The notes under the pieces were generated by a model, which did not search any database, was not told the origin of the DNA, and saw only the letters and a list, made by a program, of their open reading frames with translations. Shown piece by piece: positions 1 through 5,295 of a stretch of DNA of 5,691 nt. The position numbers and the translations under genes were made by a program. Within the stretch, counting starts at the first letter, position 1, and each line of letters starts with the position of its first letter. The DNA comes from an uncultured Lachnospiraceae bacterium (GTDB taxonomy: Bacteria > Bacillota_A > Clostridia > Lachnospirales > Lachnospiraceae): positions 1-5,691 of the forward strand of contig CAJUMT010000211.1 of NCBI GenBank assembly GCA_910587495.1, in the 5' to 3' direction.

Positions 1-301
1 AATCGGGGGCAGCGCCCACAATGTGGCGGAGGCGCTGGCGGCGCAGGCTGCGGGAGCCGATTATATAGGCTGCGGAGCGGTCTTTGGAAGTAGGACCAAG
101 CAGGATGCAACTACATTGCCGTTAGAGGAATTAAAAGCGATTTGCCGGGCGGTGGATATTCCGGTGGTGGCCATCGGGGGAATCCACACAGGCAATTTCC
201 GTTTGTTGTCAGGCACGGGCATCAGCGGAATCGCGGTGATCAGCGCCTTGTTTGGGGCAAAGGACAAGGCGGAGGCGGCCAGAACGCTTCTTGGTCTGTA
301 A
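1..301 (+). CDS. thiE: Thiamine-phosphate synthase ThiE, C-terminal part (5' truncated by window edge)
   Basis: The frame is open from base 2 (first full codon) to the TAA at 299-301, giving 99 visible residues of a protein that is usually about 210 aa. ThiE is a cytosolic TIM-barrel enzyme that joins HMP-PP to thiazole phosphate, giving thiamin phosphate and PPi. The visible part carries the family landmarks in order: a GGSAHN segment at the start (usual form G-x-S-x-H), then GADYIGCGAVF with a following TK pair, then VVAIGGI (late barrel strand with the phosphate-binding glycines), and finally GIAVISALFGA. The first in-frame ATG, at 23, lies inside the conserved domain and is not the real start. 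thiD follows after 43 nt with no terminator between, so the two are probably co-transcribed. TenI-like paralogues share this fold, but the TK motif and the thi neighbours favour ThiE. Confidence 0.93.
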   Translation, partial: IGGSAHNVAEALAAQAAGADYIGCGAVFGSRTKQDATTLPLEELKAICRAVDIPVVAIGGIHTGNFRLLSGTGISGIAVISALFGAKDKAEAARTLLGL

Positions 302-344
302 TCGGATGAGCGGAATTTAAAATAAAAAAGGGGACAAATCAACT

Positions 345-1124
345 ATGAAAACAGCAGTGACAATCGCCGGAAGCGACTCTAGCGGAGGCGCCGGTATCCA
401 GGCGGATATTAAGACAATGACGGCGCTGGGCGTATATGCCATGAGCGCTGTCGCCGCGCTGACGGCGCAGAATACGACAGGCGTCTATGGAATCCTGGAG
501 GTTTCTCCGGCGTTTCTTGAAAACCAGCTGGACTGCATTTTCACCGATATCCGACCGGATGCCGTCAAGATCGGCATGCTGTCCTCCGGGGAGCTTATGA
601 AAATAACTGCGGAGAAACTAAGGGAATACAAAGCAAAACATGTGGTTTTAGATCCTGTAATGGTATCCACCAGCGGTTCTCGTCTGATGAAAGAAGACGC
701 TGCCCTGATTATGAAAGAAAATTTATTTCCTCTGGCGGAAATTATCACGCCCAACATTCCGGAAGCGGAAGCGCTCACAGGTATGCAGATCAGAGGAAAA
801 CAGGATATGGAAGAGGCGGCGGAATTTTTGCATGAGACATACCGCTGCGCCGTATTATTAAAAGGCGGACATGCCGTCAATGCCGCCAATGACCTTTTGT
901 ACCAGGACCGAAAAGCAGTATGGTTGGAAGGCAGGCGGATCGACAATCCGAATACCCACGGCACAGGCTGTACGCTTTCCAGCGCCATTGCGTCTTATCT
1001 GGCTCTGGAGTACAGTCTTGAAGAAGCGGTGAGAAAAGCAAAGGAGTATTTGTCAGGCGCGCTGGCAGCCGGGCTTGACCTGGGAAAAGGCAGCGGGCCT
1101 TTGAACCATATGTATATAGAATAA
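345..1124 (+). CDS. thiD: Hydroxymethylpyrimidine / phosphomethylpyrimidine kinase ThiD
   Basis: A complete 259-aa protein of normal length for a single-domain ThiD, a ribokinase-fold kinase that phosphorylates HMP to HMP-P and then HMP-PP, the co-substrate of ThiE. Seen in the sequence: the N-terminal AGSDSSGGAGIQAD signature (residues 8-21), TAQNTTGV (40-47, with the Gln expected to contact the pyrimidine), DPVMVSTSG (103-111), TPNIPEAEALTG (135-146), LLKGGH (171-176) and the anion-hole/catalytic loop HGTGCTLSSA (205-214). It ends in the family-typical GPLNHMY. The ATG is preceded by an AAGGGGA Shine-Dalgarno (328-334) at 10-nt spacing. It is a stand-alone ThiD, not fused to ThiE. PdxK-type pyridoxal kinases are related, but the neighbours make ThiD by far the better call. 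Confidence 0.97.
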   Translation: MKTAVTIAGSDSSGGAGIQADIKTMTALGVYAMSAVAALTAQNTTGVYGILEVSPAFLENQLDCIFTDIRPDAVKIGMLSSGELMKITAEKLREYKAKHVVLDPVMVSTSGSRLMKEDAALIMKENLFPLAEIITPNIPEAEALTGMQIRGKQDMEEAAEFLHETYRCAVLLKGGHAVNAANDLLYQDRKAVWLEGRRIDNPNTHGTGCTLSSAIASYLALEYSLEEAVRKAKEYLSGALAAGLDLGKGSGPLNHMYIE

Positions 1125-1215
1125 ATCAGCAACGGAACGTACAATGCCCGAGAGGATTTTTGGACGTGCCTTTTACGGACAAAAAACCTCTCAGTCCGGG
1201 GCATTGGAAGTGTAG

Positions 1216-1244
1216 TTGCGGAACTTCAATCAATTGCGGAACTT
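1216..1244 (+). repeat. Direct repeat TTGCGGAACTT in the thiC leader
   Basis: TTGCGGAACTT occurs twice, starting at 1216 and at 1234, an 18-nt period with CAATCAA as spacer. The second copy runs straight into the thiC Shine-Dalgarno. Copy B of the leader has the motif only once at this position, so this is an extra unit present in copy A. Confidence 0.8.
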
Positions 1245-1248
1245 TAAT

Positions 1249-1254
1249 AGGAGG
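1249..1254 (+). promoter_or_regulatory. Ribosome-binding site of thiC
   Basis: A perfect AGGAGG sits 7 nt before a GTG codon at 1262. This spacing decides the start: the GTG is chosen over later ATGs, and the translated N-terminus (MSNYTTQMDAAR) matches what I expect of short-form ThiC. The same TTTAATAGGAGG context precedes the 65-aa gene at the other end of the window. Confidence 0.85.
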
Positions 1255-1261
1255 ATAAGCA

Positions 1262-2572
1262 GTGAGTAATTATACAACACAGATGGACGCGGCCAGAAAA
1301 GGCATAGCGACACCACAGATGGAGGCGGTTGCCAAAAAAGAGCATATGCCGCTGGAACAATTGATGCAACTGGTGGCGGAGGGAAAAGTGGTCATCTGCG
1401 CCAACAAACGTCATACCTGCCTGGAGCCGGAAGGCGTAGGCAGTATGCTTCGCACAAAAGTGAATGTGAACCTGGGCGTGTCCCGGGATTGTAAAGACTA
1501 TGATGTGGAGATGCAGAAAGTCATGAGCGCCGTAAAGCTGGGGGCGGAGGCTATTATGGATTTGTCCAGTCATGGAAATACACAGCCGTTTCGTCAGAAG
1601 CTGACCCGCGAGTGTCCGGCCATGATCGGCACGGTTCCGGTCTATGACAGCGTGATTCATTATCAGAGAGACCTGGCGACTTTGACAGCGAAGGATTTTA
1701 TCGACGTTGTCCGCCTGCATGCGGAAGACGGCGTGGATTTTGTGACGCTGCATTGCGGAATTACCCGCAAGACGATCGAACAGATCCGTAAACATAAGAG
1801 AAAAATGAATATTGTCAGCCGGGGCGGAAGCCTTGTATTTGCCTGGATGAGTATGACAGGGGAGGAAAATCCGTTCTATGAATATTTTGACGAAATCCTG
1901 GATATCTGTGAGGCATATGACGTGACGGTCTCTTTAGGCGACGCCTGCCGTCCCGGGTGCCTGGCGGACGCCACGGACGTATGTCAGATCGAAGAACTGG
2001 TGCGCCTGGGGGAACTTACCAAACGCGCCTGGAACCACAATGTGCAGGTCATGGTGGAAGGTCCCGGCCATGTGCCGCTTGACCAGGTGGCAGCCAATAT
2101 GCAGGTACAGAAAAGTATCTGCATGGGCGCGCCTTTCTATGTACTTGGGCCTCTGGTGACGGATATCGCGCCCGGCTACGACCATATCACCGGCGCCATC
2201 GGAGGGGCGGTGGCGGCCATGAACGGAGCGGCTTTTTTGTGTTATGTGACACCTGCGGAACATCTGGCGCTGCCCAATGTGGATGATGTAAAGCAGGGGA
2301 TCATCGCTTCTAAGATTGCGGCCCATGCGGCGGACATTGCAAAAGGAATCCCTCATGCCCGGGATATAGATGATCAGATGGCGGACGCCCGCAGGGCTTT
2401 GGACTGGGACGCGCAGTTTGCCTGCGCCCTGGACCCGGATACGGCGAGAGCCATCCGGGATGACAGAAGCCCTGAAGACGACCACAGCGATACCTGCAGC
2501 ATGTGCGGAAAGTTCTGTGCGGTACGCAGCATGAACAAGGCGCTGGCAGGAGAATATATTGATATTTTGTAA
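1262..2572 (+). CDS. thiC: Phosphomethylpyrimidine synthase ThiC (short form, GTG start)
   Basis: A complete 436-aa ThiC, a non-canonical radical-SAM enzyme with a 4Fe-4S cluster that rearranges aminoimidazole ribotide into HMP-P, the pyrimidine precursor of thiamin. Conserved blocks in order: NLGVSRDC near residue 70, MDLSSHGN near 100, ECPAMIGTVPVYDS near 120, FVTLHCGIT near 165, SRGGSLVFAWM near 185, VSLGDACRPGC near 225, MVEGPGHVPLDQV near 265 and VLGPLVTDIAPGYDHITGA near 295. The cluster-binding cysteines are C412, C415 and C419 (CSMCGKFC). The last spacer is three residues rather than the four of the Caulobacter/E. coli type (CSMCGPKFC); I recall this as usual for short clostridial ThiC. 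The protein lacks the N-terminal extension of the long (about 600 aa) form. ThiC paralogues of the BzaA/BzaB/BzaF group make benzimidazoles for cobamides, but the thiE-thiD context supports ThiC. It has its own leader (copy A), so it may be tuned separately from thiD. Confidence 0.96.
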   Translation: MSNYTTQMDAARKGIATPQMEAVAKKEHMPLEQLMQLVAEGKVVICANKRHTCLEPEGVGSMLRTKVNVNLGVSRDCKDYDVEMQKVMSAVKLGAEAIMDLSSHGNTQPFRQKLTRECPAMIGTVPVYDSVIHYQRDLATLTAKDFIDVVRLHAEDGVDFVTLHCGITRKTIEQIRKHKRKMNIVSRGGSLVFAWMSMTGEENPFYEYFDEILDICEAYDVTVSLGDACRPGCLADATDVCQIEELVRLGELTKRAWNHNVQVMVEGPGHVPLDQVAANMQVQKSICMGAPFYVLGPLVTDIAPGYDHITGAIGGAVAAMNGAAFLCYVTPAEHLALPNVDDVKQGIIASKIAAHAADIAKGIPHARDIDDQMADARRALDWDAQFACALDPDTARAIRDDRSPEDDHSDTCSMCGKFCAVRSMNKALAGEYIDIL

Positions 2573-2594
2573 AGCTGCTTTGATGTATAAAATA

Positions 2595-4766
2595 TTATTT
2601 CTTATATAAAACCCGGATGGAGTTTAACACGCAGATCATGGCTACGCCTGTGTCTGCGAAGACGGCCATCCACATGGAAGCAAATCCCAAAAGTCCAAGG
2701 ATCATGACGCATATTTTGACAGCCAGTGCAAAGACAATGTTCTGCCAGGAGATGCTAACGGCAGTGTCTGCGATCCGGATGGACTGAGGGATCGCTTCCA
2801 TATCAGAGGTCATAAAGACCACATCCGCGGCTTCGATGGCGGCGTCCGCGCCGCTTCCCATGGCCGCGCCCACGTCCGCGCCTGCCAGTACAGGGGCGTC
2901 GTTGATACCGTCTCCTACGAACATGACAGCGCCGTATTTTTCGCGGATTTCCTGAAGCCGGGTCAGCTTATCCTGGGGGAGCAGTTTGGCATGGACTTCG
3001 TCGATGCCAGTGTCTAACGCCACTGATTCGGCGCTTTTTTTCGCGTCTCCGGTGAGCATGGCAGGCGTAAGCCCCTGGCTCTTTAGAGCGGCAATGGCTG
3101 TCCTGGCGTCCGCTTTAACTGTATCTGCAATGACCATATATCCGGCGAACTCGCCTTCCACGGCAACCAGCACTTCCGTGCCGTAATCTTCAACAGAACA
3201 GGAAGAAAGGCTGATCAGATGGCGTTCCATCAATTTTTTATTGCCGCACAGAACGATATCTCCGCCTATGACAGCCAATACGCCTTCTCCCGGTATTTCT
3301 TTTAATGTGGAAGGTTTTGTAAGCTCCATCCCTTTTTCTTTCGCCGCTGCCGTGATGCTGCAGGCGATGGGGTGTGTGGAGGACTGTTCACAGCTTGCGG
3401 CCAGTAAAAGCAGCTGATCTTCTGTCAGTTTTCCGGCGGCGACTACCTTTTGAAGGACAAAATTTCCTTTTGTGATGGTTCCGGTTTTATCCATAACGAC
3501 TGCTTTCACAGACGCCAGCGCTTCAATTGCCGCGCCGCCCTTAAAAAGAATGCCTTTTTTGGAGCCTGCGCCGATACCGGAGAAGAAAGCCAGCGGTACG
3601 CTTAAAACTAGGGCGCAGGGGCAGCTCATAACGAGAAATGTAAGCGCTGTGTATATCCAGTAATTCCACTCTCCGCCAGCCAAAAGCGGGGGCAGGACGG
3701 CGGTTCCCAGAGCCAGCAGTACGACTACCGGCGTATAGACACGGGCAAACCGGGTAATAAAGCGGTCTACTTTCGGTTTGCTGGCCGCAGCGTTTTCTAC
3801 AGAATCCAGGATGCGGCTAACCATGGATTCTTCCAGAGGCTTTTCTACACGGATCTTAAGCTGTCCGGTCGTGTTGACGCATCCGGAGAGCACTTCATCC
3901 CCCCGTCCAACTTGCATAGGAACCGGTTCTCCGGTGACGGGGGAGGTATCGATACGGCTTTCACCGTCCATGACTTTTCCGTCTAACGGAATACGGTCAC
4001 CGGGACGTACAAGGATCAGGTCTCCCGGGAAAGCTTCCTCTGCGCTGATTGTCCGGACAGTATCTTCCATGATCAGATTAACCGTCTCAGGACGCATATC
4101 TACTGCGTCCATAATCTGTGAACGGCTCTTTTCCACTGCGATATGCTCAAAATATTCACCCAGACGATAGAAAAGCATGACGCCTACGGCTTCCGGATAT
4201 TCCCCGATGACAAAAGCACCTAAAGTTGCGATACTCATAAGAAAATTTTCATCGAAAATCAGGCCTTTAAACAGATTCTTACAAGCGGTCAGCACGATGC
4301 CGCCGCCCAGGATCACATAGGCGAGGACGGAGACAGGCAGCGTATAGCCTGCTGTACCAGGCGTATGTTCCAGCACTTCCATCAGAATAAATAAGATGAC
4401 GCCTGCACCTAAACTGACAGCCGTTTTCCAGTTTTCTTTTTTTGCATCCTGGGGACTTATGTGCGGCTCTGCCTGCCGGGAAGACGTTTCCTTTGGATAA
4501 ACGGTTACTTCTGATTCGATCGAAGCACAGATTTTTTGAATCTGCGGCAGGAGGGCGTCAGGGTCGTCGGCGGTCAGACGGAGTTGTTTCGTCGCAAACG
4601 TGATGGTCGCTTCTGATACACCAGGAAGTTCGCCTATTCTCTTTTCCATCTTTGCCGCACAGTTGGCACATCCTAAATGCTCTAAAATATATACGCGTCT
4701 GTTGAATCTTTGATTTTGGGACGCTTCCGTATGTATAGCGGAATCATAACTTAATGCCTGGCTCAT
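2595..4766 (-). CDS. cadA: Heavy-metal P1B-type ATPase, Zn/Cd/Pb efflux type (CadA/ZntA-like)
   Basis: A complete 723-aa integral-membrane pump that by homology uses ATP to export divalent soft metals (Zn, Cd, Pb). Domains in order: an N-terminal HMA domain (about 24-90) with metal-binding GCANC (C33, C36); TM helices about 115-132, 143-161, 169-188 and 190-208; the actuator with TGE (278-280); two TMs around 344-398 carrying CPC (382-384); the phosphorylation motif DKTGT (426-430, Asp426); the nucleotide-binding HP dipeptide (465-466); TGD (572-574) and GDGINDAP (618-625); and two final TMs about 673-717. CPC together with Lys684 in TM7 and Asp705 (ADTG) in TM8 is the P1B-2 pattern and argues against copper (CopA types have Asn/Tyr and Met/Ser at the matching sites). 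The ATG is preceded by AGGAGG (4771-4776 on the complement). It converges on thiC with 22 nt between stops. The exact metal cannot be read from sequence; cadA and zntA are both used for such genes. Confidence 0.95.
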   Translation of the reverse strand: MSQALSYDSAIHTEASQNQRFNRRVYILEHLGCANCAAKMEKRIGELPGVSEATITFATKQLRLTADDPDALLPQIQKICASIESEVTVYPKETSSRQAEPHISPQDAKKENWKTAVSLGAGVILFILMEVLEHTPGTAGYTLPVSVLAYVILGGGIVLTACKNLFKGLIFDENFLMSIATLGAFVIGEYPEAVGVMLFYRLGEYFEHIAVEKSRSQIMDAVDMRPETVNLIMEDTVRTISAEEAFPGDLILVRPGDRIPLDGKVMDGESRIDTSPVTGEPVPMQVGRGDEVLSGCVNTTGQLKIRVEKPLEESMVSRILDSVENAAASKPKVDRFITRFARVYTPVVVLLALGTAVLPPLLAGGEWNYWIYTALTFLVMSCPCALVLSVPLAFFSGIGAGSKKGILFKGGAAIEALASVKAVVMDKTGTITKGNFVLQKVVAAGKLTEDQLLLLAASCEQSSTHPIACSITAAAKEKGMELTKPSTLKEIPGEGVLAVIGGDIVLCGNKKLMERHLISLSSCSVEDYGTEVLVAVEGEFAGYMVIADTVKADARTAIAALKSQGLTPAMLTGDAKKSAESVALDTGIDEVHAKLLPQDKLTRLQEIREKYGAVMFVGDGINDAPVLAGADVGAAMGSGADAAIEAADVVFMTSDMEAIPQSIRIADTAVSISWQNIVFALAVKICVMILGLLGFASMWMAVFADTGVAMICVLNSIRVLYKK

Positions 4767-4785
4767 AAAGACCTCCTATAATGAT

Positions 4786-4815
4786 TTTATATTTGAATAT
4801 ATGTTCATATGAGAA
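4786..4815 (-). promoter_or_regulatory. Predicted promoter of the metal ATPase gene
   Basis: On the minus strand there is a -35-like TTCTCA (complement of 4810-4815; 4 of 6 matches to TTGACA) and a -10-like TATAAA (complement of 4786-4791; 5 of 6), separated by 18 nt. Transcription would then begin around 4779, leaving a very short leader before the AGGAGG. The region is AT-rich, so other -10 choices exist, and this placement is an inference. The dyad at 4789-4812 falls inside the spacer, which fits repression by blocking polymerase. Confidence 0.45.
4789..4812. promoter_or_regulatory. ArsR/SmtB-family metal-sensor operator
   Basis: An imperfect dyad is centred between 4800 and 4801, with the core TGAATATATGTTCA at 4794-4807 (TGAACATATATTCA on the other strand). 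TGAA-N6-TTCA is the core recognised by SmtB/CzrA/CadC-type zinc and cadmium repressors, and 8 of 12 positions per arm are symmetric. It lies directly upstream of a Zn/Cd-type ATPase, the classic target of these regulators. Inference: the pump is derepressed by metal. No ArsR/SmtB gene lies in the window, so the sensor must be encoded elsewhere. Confidence 0.7.
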
Positions 4816-4851
4816 TAATAACATATATTGCGCCAGGATACAAGAGAAATA

Positions 4852-4897
4852 TAAAAATTTTCAGGGGAGCCGGCCTTTTTGATTGATCCGGCTCCCC
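4852..4897 (-). terminator. Intrinsic terminator after the 65-aa gene
   Basis: A perfect 10-bp GC-rich stem, GGGGAGCCGG (4864-4873) with CCGGCTCCCC (4888-4897), and a 14-nt loop. Read on the minus strand it is followed by TGAAAATTTTTAT, a reasonable U-tract, and it begins 12 nt past the small gene's stop codon. It separates the small gene's transcript from the ATPase gene downstream, so the two are probably not one operon. On the plus strand a T-run also follows (ATTTTTA) but at a greater distance. Confidence 0.85.
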
Positions 4898-4909
4898 CCT
4901 TAAGGATTT

Positions 4910-5107
4910 TTACTTGCGGTAAGCGACCAGTACGATATTTTCACCTGTACATTTTGAAAGTTCCTGTTCCAGATCCGTAATCTTCTGACAGCAGCGATCC
5001 GTCAGATCTGCGTAACTGTCTTCTGTCCGCAGTACCTGCGCCGTATGCTCGGCAGCGGATTTGCAGCTGGTCGGAAGGTCAGTGACAGACGATTGAATAT
5101 GCGACAT
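4910..5107 (-). CDS. Small conserved-looking protein of unknown function (65 aa, four Cys)
   Basis: A complete 65-aa frame with ATG preceded by a strong AGGAGG (complement of 5116-5121, 8 nt away), a dedicated 5' leader (copy B) and an intrinsic terminator just after the stop. This set of signals makes it a real gene despite its size. I do not recognise a named family. The protein is soluble and polar, with no signal peptide or membrane segment. It is probably mostly helical (about residues 15-53), followed by a hydrophobic beta-like tail, ENIVLVAYRK. Cysteines are at 15, 39, 40 (a CC pair) and 53, and histidines at 3 and 21, so metal or redox chemistry is possible but unproven. It shares its leader type with thiC and sits between a DUF3786-like gene and a metal ATPase. 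No function is assigned. Confidence 0.8.
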   Translation of the reverse strand: MSHIQSSVTDLPTSCKSAAEHTAQVLRTEDSYADLTDRCCQKITDLEQELSKCTGENIVLVAYRK

Positions 5108-5115
5108 AGAATGTA

Positions 5116-5241
5116 CCTCCTATTAAAGTTCCGCAACTTCACTTCCAATGCCCTTGGACTGAGAGGATTTTCAGCCGCAAGAAGACGCGTCTGTAAAACC
5201 TCTCGGGCATTGTGCGTTCCGTTGCTGATCAAGTTCCGTTG
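5116..5241 (-). promoter_or_regulatory. Structured leader element, copy B, upstream of the 65-aa gene
   Basis: This is the second copy of the element found before thiC, in the same orientation relative to its gene. Plus-strand positions: CAATGCCC (5146-5153) pairs with GGGCATTG (5205-5212), and GAGAGG (5161-5166) with CCTCTC (5199-5204). The one-sided bulge is AGTCCAA on the transcript (5154-5160). Above it TTTTCAG (5168-5174) pairs with CTG-T-AAAA (5191-5198, one bulged T), and CGC (5176-5178) with GCG (5187-5189) closes an 8-nt loop. The 31 nt at 5199-5229 match 1125-1155 of copy A at 30 positions, and the 21 nt at 5116-5136 match 1234-1254 exactly. No T-run follows the stem on the transcript strand. 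Family not recognised. Confidence 0.7.
5216..5241 (-). repeat. Direct repeat CAACGGAAC at the 5' end of leader copy B
   Basis: On the transcript strand CAACGGAAC occurs twice (complements of 5233-5241 and 5216-5224), a 17-nt period with spacer TTGATCAG. Copy A has only one such unit on its 5' side but has the extra unit on its 3' side, so each leader carries three CGGAAC motifs in total. Confidence 0.8.
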
Positions 5242-5266
5242 ATATGGGTTAGTATGCGCAAGACAG

Positions 5267-5295
5267 ACTATAATATAAATGTCAATTTTGTACAA
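5267..5295 (-). promoter_or_regulatory. Possible promoter of the 65-aa gene
   Basis: On the minus strand TTGTAC (complement of 5290-5295; only 3 of 6 matches to TTGACA) lies 17 nt before TATAGT (complement of 5267-5272; 5 of 6 to TATAAT), and TATTAT overlaps just upstream. Transcription would start near 5260, giving a leader of about 150 nt that contains the whole of copy B. A perfect TTGACA lies nearby but is too close to these -10 sequences. The site overlaps the end of the DUF3786-like gene, so readthrough from that gene is the alternative. Confidence 0.35.

Larger units (their letters stand above)
1125..1254 (+). promoter_or_regulatory. Structured leader element, copy A, upstream of thiC
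   Basis: This element fills the gap between the thiD stop and the thiC Shine-Dalgarno. Seen directly: a long hairpin with CAATGCCC (1142-1149) paired to GGGCATTG (1199-1206), then GAGAGG (1150-1155) paired to CCTCTC (1187-1192) with a one-sided bulge AGTCCG (1193-1198). Above that are TTTTTG (1157-1162) with CAAAAA (1180-1185), a GA/GA internal loop, and CGT (1165-1167) with ACG (1175-1177) closing a 7-nt loop. An outer helix GCAAC (1129-1133) with GTTGC (1215-1219) is possible. No T-tract follows the stem, so it is not an intrinsic terminator. A second copy lies at 5116-5241 on the other strand, also just before a ribosome-binding site. I do not recognise the RNA family. Whether it acts as a riboswitch, protein-binding leader, processing site or passive repeat is not shown. 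Confidence 0.7.

Noticed and set aside
1142..1206. The thiC leader hairpin as an intrinsic terminator or as the terminator-embedded HMP-PP (thiS motif) riboswitch
   Set aside because: No T-tract follows the stem (the next bases are GAAGTGTAG), and the same holds for copy B on its transcript strand.
1125..1254. TPP riboswitch before thiC, suggested by a CTGAGAG-like string on the opposite strand and the gene context
   Set aside because: The conserved TPP blocks (the CCTGATCTGGATAATNCCAGCG region and the paired CTGAGA arm in sense orientation) are absent. The CTGAGAG match lies on the antisense strand as part of the GAGAGG/CCTCTC helix.
2495..2520. Unusual ThiC cluster motif, CX2CX3C instead of CX2CX4C
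   Set aside because: The codons confirm a three-residue spacer, but I recall this as normal for the short clostridial ThiC forms, so it is not a defect or novelty.
2573..2594. Bidirectional terminator between the convergent thiC and ATPase genes
   Set aside because: The 22-nt gap is AT-rich with no GC stem, and no convincing hairpin spans the two stop codons. Termination may occur inside the opposing gene or be Rho-dependent.
2595..4766. Copper-type (CopA) assignment for the ATPase
   Set aside because: CPC and a single GCANC HMA domain occur in both classes, but the TM8 ADTG aspartate and TM7 lysine fit the Zn/Cd/Pb (P1B-2) class, as does the SmtB-type operator.
5045..5242. Open frames within the leader elements (plus strand 5045-5242, minus strand 995-1204) that encode partly similar peptides
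   Set aside because: The peptide similarity comes from the duplicated leader DNA read on its antisense strand. No ribosome-binding site supports translation, and both overlap real genes or regulatory sequence.
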